A stretch of 64,000 bases of DNA from Suilimivivens sp009774465. Its GTDB lineage: Bacteria > Bacillota > Clostridia > Lachnospirales > Lachnospiraceae. Below the pieces are notes generated by a model. The model saw only the letters and a list, made by a program, of their open reading frames with translations, had not been told where the DNA came from and did no database searches. The translations under genes and the position numbers were made by a program. This document shows positions 59,048-64,000 of the stretch, piece after piece (position 1 is the first letter of the stretch; each line of letters starts with the position of its first letter). The stretch covers positions 1-64,000 of the forward strand of contig CANDAE010000010.1 in the NCBI GenBank assembly GCA_947382645.1, given 5' to 3'.

Positions 59048-60052
59048 TTAATAGGAAACCTTAATTTTTTCCCCAGTCTCTAAAGATGTCTGGATTGCTT
59101 CTATGGTGCAAAGTACGTTTCTTACATCCTCCATACAAATAACTTCAGATTCCCTATCCTTTTCCACACAATCCAGAAAATGAAGCAGTTCTGTTTGATA
59201 GGCATCCGTTTCATCAAGAGGAAGTACAATTACCGCCCCGTCTTCATAGATTTTTGTTTCCCTTTTTGCGCTTGCAACATCTTCTAAATTAGCTCCGGCC
59301 TTCATTATATAATCATAGACCTTTTTCTCGCCAACCAGACGAAGCTGCATAGTAAAAGGATATCCTTTTACCATTTCAATGATACCCTCGATTGTTGCAC
59401 TGATTCCATTGGGAAAGCTCAGGATACTCATAACATGGTTCCAGCAGCCATATGTATTTTTCTGCCCTGCTGCATATACATATTCAGCTTTTCCAAGCAG
59501 ATAACATATATAATCCACATCATGCAAATGTAAATCAAATAATCCCCCTCCGCTGTTTTCTACCCTTCTATACCATTCACTCCATGCCGGATGCTCTGAC
59601 AATCTGGCTGCATAAACTGCCTTTAAATCTCCAAAGTCTCCGCTGTCATATCTCTTTTTAGCCTCCACATATTCCGGCCAGAAACGTACTACCTGCCCCA
59701 CAAACATTCTTTTACCGCTTTGTCTGACTGCCTGCATCATCCCATCTAATTTTTTTACTGAGAAAGTAACCGGTTTTTCACAAAATACATGTTTCTTATA
59801 TTTTGCTGCAATCATCACATATTCTTCATGTAAAAAGGTAGGCACGCAAATATCTATAACATCTGTTTCGCATTGCTTCAGTAAATCTTCTATCTCTTCA
59901 AAATAGGCACATTGAAATTCCTCTGCAAATTTTTCTCCGAGTTCTCTGTTTTTATCACATAGTCCAATTATCTGGGCATTCTCGGCCTTTTTATAAATCT
60001 GGGCATGGGTTCTGCCCATAAATCCGGCTCCTATAATTGCTACTTTTATCAT
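59048..60052 (-). CDS. Gfo/Idh/MocA-family oxidoreductase
   Basis: A 334-residue NAD(P)-dependent dehydrogenase. The Rossmann start VAIIGAGFMGRTHAQIY and the CEKPVTFSVKK motif with the catalytic Lys are clear; DLHLHDVDYICYLLG gives the usual D-x3-H. It oxidises a sugar or inositol hydroxyl to a ketone. Its partners are TIM-barrel isomerases at both ends of the operon and an RbsABC-type importer, so the operon should take up and convert a polyol, inositol isomer or glycoside. It begins 13 bases behind the permease gene. Confidence 0.92.
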   Translation of the reverse strand: MIKVAIIGAGFMGRTHAQIYKKAENAQIIGLCDKNRELGEKFAEEFQCAYFEEIEDLLKQCETDVIDICVPTFLHEEYVMIAAKYKKHVFCEKPVTFSVKKLDGMMQAVRQSGKRMFVGQVVRFWPEYVEAKKRYDSGDFGDLKAVYAARLSEHPAWSEWYRRVENSGGGLFDLHLHDVDYICYLLGKAEYVYAAGQKNTYGCWNHVMSILSFPNGISATIEGIIEMVKGYPFTMQLRLVGEKKVYDYIMKAGANLEDVASAKRETKIYEDGAVIVLPLDETDAYQTELLHFLDCVEKDRESEVICMEDVRNVLCTIEAIQTSLETGEKIKVSY

Positions 60053-60065
60053 ATCCTGCCTCCTG

Positions 60066-61013
60066 TTATTTGTTTTTCTTCATATTATTTAAATTGCTGA
60101 GTACTACCGCACATACAATAATTGCTCCCGTAATAATCGTCTGAATGTATGTTTCCACCTGTAAAATGTTCATTGCATTGCTGATGACACCCATTAAAAT
60201 ACATCCCAGAAATGCCCCGGAAATAGTGCCTTTTCCACCATCAAAAGTTACACCGCCTATAATTGCCGCCGTCAATGCATTGGTTTCATAACCGTTTCCG
60301 GCATTGGCTGTAATTGAATCTATTCTTGCTGAAAAAATAATTGCTGCTATGGCACAGAAAAATCCGGCAATTCCATAAATAATCACTTTATATTTTACTA
60401 TATTGATTCCTAATAAAAAGGCGTTTTTTTCATTGCCGCCAAGAGCAACAATACGCCGGCCAAATTTTGTTCTGTTCATAATTACATAAGAAATCAACAC
60501 CATCGCCATAAGCACAAACAGCATAACCGGAAAAACATCAAAGAGTTTCGTCTTTCCAATGGCATTAAATGCACCCCCAAAGCTCATAATCCTGCCGCTG
60601 GAAATCGTAAGCGCAAGCCCATAAAACATCTGGCTCGTTCCCAATGTGATAATAAGCGGAATACATTTACTTTTTGCTATGATAATACCATTCAAAACGC
60701 CGCACAAAACTGCTGTTGCCAAGCCTGCCAAAACTGCCAGTACCACATTTCCATTTATACTGATAACCTGCGCCATTACCACGCCCGACAGCACCATCAT
60801 ATTTCCAATTGACAGATCAATTCCGCCGCTGATTAAAAGCATACTCATGGCCATTGTCAAAATGCCAATTACCGATATCTGTTGAAAAATGGTAATCAGG
60901 TTTTTAACTGCTATAAATCTGGGATTAATCATCGCCACAATGGCCACGATTGCCACAATCACAAAACTGAGTAAAATTCTCTGGTCCTTTAAAATCTTAA
61001 TTTTATTTTTCAT
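60066..61013 (-). CDS. Sugar ABC permease, RbsC-like
   Basis: A 315-residue permease with eight to ten helices in the RbsC/BPD_transp_2 family. SGGIDLSIGNMMVLSGVV, YGLALTISSGRI and the C-terminal AAIIGGVTFDGGKGTISGAF are the family's conserved parts. It imports pentoses, hexoses or polyols with the RbsA-type ATPase, whose gene overlaps its start by 11 bases. The start is ATG 61013. Confidence 0.94.
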   Translation of the reverse strand: MKNKIKILKDQRILLSFVIVAIVAIVAMINPRFIAVKNLITIFQQISVIGILTMAMSMLLISGGIDLSIGNMMVLSGVVMAQVISINGNVVLAVLAGLATAVLCGVLNGIIIAKSKCIPLIITLGTSQMFYGLALTISSGRIMSFGGAFNAIGKTKLFDVFPVMLFVLMAMVLISYVIMNRTKFGRRIVALGGNEKNAFLLGINIVKYKVIIYGIAGFFCAIAAIIFSARIDSITANAGNGYETNALTAAIIGGVTFDGGKGTISGAFLGCILMGVISNAMNILQVETYIQTIITGAIIVCAVVLSNLNNMKKNK

Positions 61014-62526
61014 CTTTTTTCACTCCCAACGCACGTTTTATAATATTTTGTTCCGTAATTGCTTCTCCTTCCAGTTCTCCATCAATTGCCCCGTCTCTTA
61101 TGACAAGAACCCGGTCACTCATTGAAATCAGTTCCGGCATGTCAGAGCTTATCATAATAATGCATTTTCCCTGTTTTGTAAGCTTTGACATCTGTTTATA
61201 AAACTCCGCTTTTGCATTGATGTCAATTCCCCGTGTCGGCTCATCAAAAATATATATTTCCTGCTCAATAAAAAGCCATTTTGCCAAAACTACTTTTTGC
61301 TGATTTCCACCGGATAAATATACTGCTTCCGTCCAAACAGAGGGGGTTTTAATACACAAATCAGTCACCAGCTTTTCTACATAAGGCGGAAACTTCTTTA
61401 TTTGTATAAAAAATCCCTTTATTTTCTCTCTCAATCCAATGACCGTAATATTCTCAAGTACGGAATTATGGAGCATCAAGCCCAGTTTCTGTCGGTCTTC
61501 TGTAATGTGGGCAAAGCCTGCCCTGATACTGTCCTGCGGATTTTTTATGGTTACCGCTTTGCCGTGTATTTTAATTTCTCCACCATATTTGCTGTCTGCT
61601 CCGGTCAGGGCCCGTACAATCTCCGTTCTTCCCGCACCGACCATTCCTGCAAATCCTACGATTTCACCTTTTCTTACCTGAAAACTGATCTTGGGGCTGT
61701 CCTTTGTTAACTGAAAATCTTTTACCTCCAAAAGCACTTCCCCAATGGATTGTTTTTCCTTTTGATAAAATGTTTCTACCGGCCGCCCCACCATGTCTGT
61801 GGTGATGGCCGCTATCTGAATATCGCGATTTTTGTTGTGATAAGTGTTGATGACTGCACCGTCTCGTATTACCGTTACTCTGTCTGCTATTTGTTGTATT
61901 TCATTCAGGAAATGGGAAATATATACGATACTGATTCCTTTTTCCGATATAGTCTTCGTTAATTTTAATACTTTTGCCGCATCTTCCACATTAAACATGG
62001 AGGTTGGCTCATCCATAATCAGAACCTTTGGCTCTACCGACAGGGCCTTTAATATTTTTACATACTGTTGATCGGAAACAGAAAGATTTTCTATCCTGGT
62101 CAACGGATTAATTTGTATGTTCAGTTCTTCTATCTGCCTTTGTGTTTCTTTCAACATTTCTTTAAATTTCACAAATCCAAAACGATTTGCCTTTTCATTT
62201 CCAACATAAATATTTTCTACTACATTCATACCTGGAACCAAATCGTTTTCCTGGTAAACAATGTTAATTCCCAATTCTTTTGATAAGTTGGGAGTCAATG
62301 TCTCATAGGATTTTCCTTCTACCTCTATGCTTCCCGACGTAGGCCGATATGCTCCGCTTAAAACTTTCATAAGCGTAGACTTTCCCGCACCATTTTCACC
62401 TACCAGGCAGTGTATCTCTCCCTTATACAAATCAAAAGTAATACCGGACAATGCATATACGCCTGAAAACTCCTTCTTAATTTCATTCATTTTTAAAATA
62501 GGTTTGCTGTTGTAATCAATATCCAC
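61003..62526 (-). CDS. Sugar ABC ATPase with two domains, RbsA-like
   Basis: A 507-residue ATPase of two fused NBDs. The first has Walker A GENGAGKSTLMKVL, signature LSVSDQQ and Walker B VLIMDEPTS; the second has the degenerate Walker A GMVGAGRTE usual for RbsA, signature LSGGNQQK and IFDEPTRGID. It powers the RbsC-like permease. It starts with GTG seven bases behind GGAGG and follows the binding-protein gene after a hairpin. Length and layout are standard. Confidence 0.94.
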   Translation of the reverse strand: MDIDYNSKPILKMNEIKKEFSGVYALSGITFDLYKGEIHCLVGENGAGKSTLMKVLSGAYRPTSGSIEVEGKSYETLTPNLSKELGINIVYQENDLVPGMNVVENIYVGNEKANRFGFVKFKEMLKETQRQIEELNIQINPLTRIENLSVSDQQYVKILKALSVEPKVLIMDEPTSMFNVEDAAKVLKLTKTISEKGISIVYISHFLNEIQQIADRVTVIRDGAVINTYHNKNRDIQIAAITTDMVGRPVETFYQKEKQSIGEVLLEVKDFQLTKDSPKISFQVRKGEIVGFAGMVGAGRTEIVRALTGADSKYGGEIKIHGKAVTIKNPQDSIRAGFAHITEDRQKLGLMLHNSVLENITVIGLREKIKGFFIQIKKFPPYVEKLVTDLCIKTPSVWTEAVYLSGGNQQKVVLAKWLFIEQEIYIFDEPTRGIDINAKAEFYKQMSKLTKQGKCIIMISSDMPELISMSDRVLVIRDGAIDGELEGEAITEQNIIKRALGVKKDEK

Positions 62527-62607
62527 TATTCTGCCTCCAAAAAACCATCGCCCGAAAACAATGATTTTAAATATTTTGCGCTGTTACAATCTCCTATATA
62601 GCAGAAA

Positions 62608-62637
62608 CTGCCTCAAAGCCGACTGGCCCTGAGACAG
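62608..62637 (-). terminator. Intercistronic hairpin behind binding-protein gene
   Basis: On the minus strand CTGTCTCA pairs with TGAGGCAG (one G-T pair) over a 14-base loop, followed by TTTCTG. It probably attenuates transcription or protects the upstream message, leaving more binding protein than ATPase and permease. Confidence 0.65.
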
Positions 62638-62654
62638 CTTTACTCTGTAATGAT

Positions 62655-63707
62655 TTATTTTCCTGATACAAATTCATATGCTGCTTCATAATCATCCCAG
62701 GCAATAAACTCATCTAATTTATCAGCAGATACCGGAATAATCGGCAGTGAGATAAACTGTTCCGGTGTTTTTCCTTCCACCACTGCATCATATAAGTTCT
62801 GGAATGTCTGAACTCCCTGAATGGAAACAGGTGCTGTCATATTTGCTGCCTCAATGCCATCCTGCAGCATTTTGTAATCATCTGGAGATCCCCCTGTAGA
62901 TACGATCGGAATATTTTCCATTCCTGCATCCTGCAGTGCCTGGTAGCATCCCTGCGCCATCATGCCATTGTTTGCAAAAACATAATCAAACTCTTCTCCT
63001 GACGCAATCAGATCAGTGGTCACATTATAAGCTTTATCTGTCAGCCAATCACCATGCAGAGTTGCCGCGATTTCCACTTTATCGCCAAATTCTTCTATTG
63101 CACGGTCCACACCCTCCTGATATTTTTCATATACACCTGCCCCCTGCTGTCCTGCACAGAAAAATACTTTTGCACCAGGATGTACTTCTGAAATATACTT
63201 AATTGCTTCATATCCAATCTGATCATATTCGCAGGCAACACTGGCAATATAATCTCCCGGATCCGCAACGTCCATCTTAAAGTTCTCTACAGTGACCGGA
63301 ATTCCTGCTTCATTTGCCATCTTTACCAACTGTGCTCCCTGCTCTGTGGAAATCGGGAAAATAGAAATGCCATCAACGCCCTGCTGAATCAGAGATTCCA
63401 TTGCTGTCACAGAGTCTTCCAGACTGTTTTTAGAATCTAACACAACAGTTTCTACATTTACATCCGCCTGGGTTGCAGCATATTCAAATGCCTTTGCTGA
63501 ATACTCATTCCAAATATCTGTCATATCATAAGCGATATACCCAAATGTATAACTGTCTTTCGCCTCTGCATCTGACTCCTGTGCTTCTGTTTCTGCTGCA
63601 GGCACCTCCTCTGTCACTGACGGCGCTTCCGGTTCACTTTTACCTCCACATGCCATCAACGAACATGCCATTACTGCACTGAGTAATACTGCTGTCATCC
63701 TTTTCAT
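62655..63707 (-). CDS. Sugar-binding lipoprotein, RbsB-like
   Basis: About 350 residues, periplasmic-binding-protein type 1 fold (Peripla_BP_4). The signal peptide ends in the lipobox SLMAC (Cys20), followed by a Glu/Pro/Ala-rich linker. Fold marks are SLEDSVTAMESLIQQGVDGISIFP and EAGIPVTVENFKMD. It delivers a sugar or polyol to the RbsAC-type importer. AGGAGG before ATG 63707 sets the start; the frame is open 14 codons further. Confidence 0.93.
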   Translation of the reverse strand: MKRMTAVLLSAVMACSLMACGGKSEPEAPSVTEEVPAAETEAQESDAEAKDSYTFGYIAYDMTDIWNEYSAKAFEYAATQADVNVETVVLDSKNSLEDSVTAMESLIQQGVDGISIFPISTEQGAQLVKMANEAGIPVTVENFKMDVADPGDYIASVACEYDQIGYEAIKYISEVHPGAKVFFCAGQQGAGVYEKYQEGVDRAIEEFGDKVEIAATLHGDWLTDKAYNVTTDLIASGEEFDYVFANNGMMAQGCYQALQDAGMENIPIVSTGGSPDDYKMLQDGIEAANMTAPVSIQGVQTFQNLYDAVVEGKTPEQFISLPIIPVSADKLDEFIAWDDYEAAYEFVSGK

Positions 63708-63769
63708 TTTTTGTCCTCCTGTAATTTTCTTTTCCTTTATCAAAAACACTATTGTGTCTTTTGAACTGC

Positions 63770-64000
63770 TTATACTGCAAAACCTTTTTCTTTTAAGTAC
63801 TGATAAGAATCCAATACTGCCTGATTTACCTCATCAATATCCCTGGCTCCCTCTTTCGTAAACTCAATCTCTATGCTAAAAGGACAGTCATTATTATCCC
63901 TTTCAAGATTTTCAAAAATTTTCTGGAAGTTTACCGTTCCCTTTCCAAGGGCCGGGAAATCCCATTCCTGTTGTCCGCCTCTTTTATCTTTCAAATGCAT
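63770..64000 (-). CDS. Sugar-phosphate isomerase/epimerase, C-terminal part
   Basis: The last 76 codons of a TIM-barrel isomerase whose start lies beyond the window. It begins at the HLKDKRGG strand (the family's H-x-K-D metal/substrate site) and continues ALGKGTVNFQKIFENLE and FSIEIEF, typical of IolE/hexulose-isomerase-like proteins. The ATG at 64000 is just an internal Met at the window edge. It is the upstream member of the sugar operon, 62 bases ahead of the binding-protein gene. Confidence 0.85.
   Translation of the reverse strand: MHLKDKRGGQQEWDFPALGKGTVNFQKIFENLERDNNDCPFSIEIEFTKEGARDIDEVNQAVLDSYQYLKEKGFAV

Overview
The window looks like chromosome of a Gram-positive, low-GC, anaerobic, endospore-forming Clostridia member, most likely Lachnospiraceae. 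Evidence: the conserved sporulation/division/housekeeping block hup-rqcP(yabO)-yabP-yabQ-divIC-spoIIE-tilS-hpt-ftsH, a CotS-type spore coat kinase, strong AGGAGG ribosome binding sites with frequent GTG/TTG starts, anaerobic sulfatase maturation, reverse rubrerythrin plus rubredoxin, a minimal SufCB-like Fe-S pair, and a split purine route ending in a PurO-type IMP cyclohydrolase. I see no rRNA or tRNA genes, no CRISPR array, no prophage and no complete insertion sequence. The only mobile-type gene is one Rpn/PDDEXK_2 nuclease.

Layout. 1-1.5 kb: an XRE regulator with a four-helix membrane partner, and a MazEF-type toxin-antitoxin pair with a palindromic operator. 1.5-7.8 kb (minus): degV, sufC-like, sufB-like and a heterodimeric ABC exporter. 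7.9-8.4 kb: a cytosolic Cu/Zn superoxide dismutase. 8.4-11 kb (minus): a ZTP-riboswitch-controlled purine operon (purO, stand-alone AICAR transformylase, a small unknown protein) and an SDR. 11.8-23.3 kb: two divergent ROK regulators and a long minus-strand locus encoding two zinc alcohol dehydrogenases, an SsuA-like binding protein, two permeases, two ATPases, a cytosolic sulfatase and its radical-SAM maturase. This reads as import and desulfation of a small organic sulfate ester. 23.6-30.3 kb: Rpn nuclease, glycerate kinase, a BlaR1/BlaI-type pair whose sensor carries a C-terminal M23 domain, and a GH13 amylase.

30.6-43.1 kb (minus): ftsH, hpt, tilS, a short spoIIE without its membrane domain but with a Spo0A-style promoter, divIC, yabQ, yabP, rqcP, hup, a PEGA lipoprotein, cotS, cca and proS. 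43.2-50.4 kb (minus): a chemoreceptor, an O-antigen-ligase-like protein, an AI-2E family transporter, an RluA-type pseudouridine synthase and a two-component system. 50.6-51.8 kb (plus): a PerR-like repressor, reverse rubrerythrin and rubredoxin, an oxidative stress unit. 51.9-58 kb: a PilZ protein, an unusual phosphoribosyltransferase, a dCache chemoreceptor with a three-hairpin leader, and an SAH hydrolase-like protein next to an SAH/MTA deaminase. 58.2-64 kb (minus): a sugar or polyol operon (two TIM-barrel isomerases, an Idh/MocA dehydrogenase and an RbsABC-type transporter) that runs off the end of the window.

The points most worth following are the sulfate-ester locus with its asymmetric two-ATPase importer, the M56-M23 sensor that lacks one M23 histidine, the short spoIIE, the SAH hydrolase-like protein with an altered adenine pocket beside a deaminase, and two leaders built of three consecutive hairpins. 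Functions are assigned from motifs, lengths and gene order read by eye; no database search was run.
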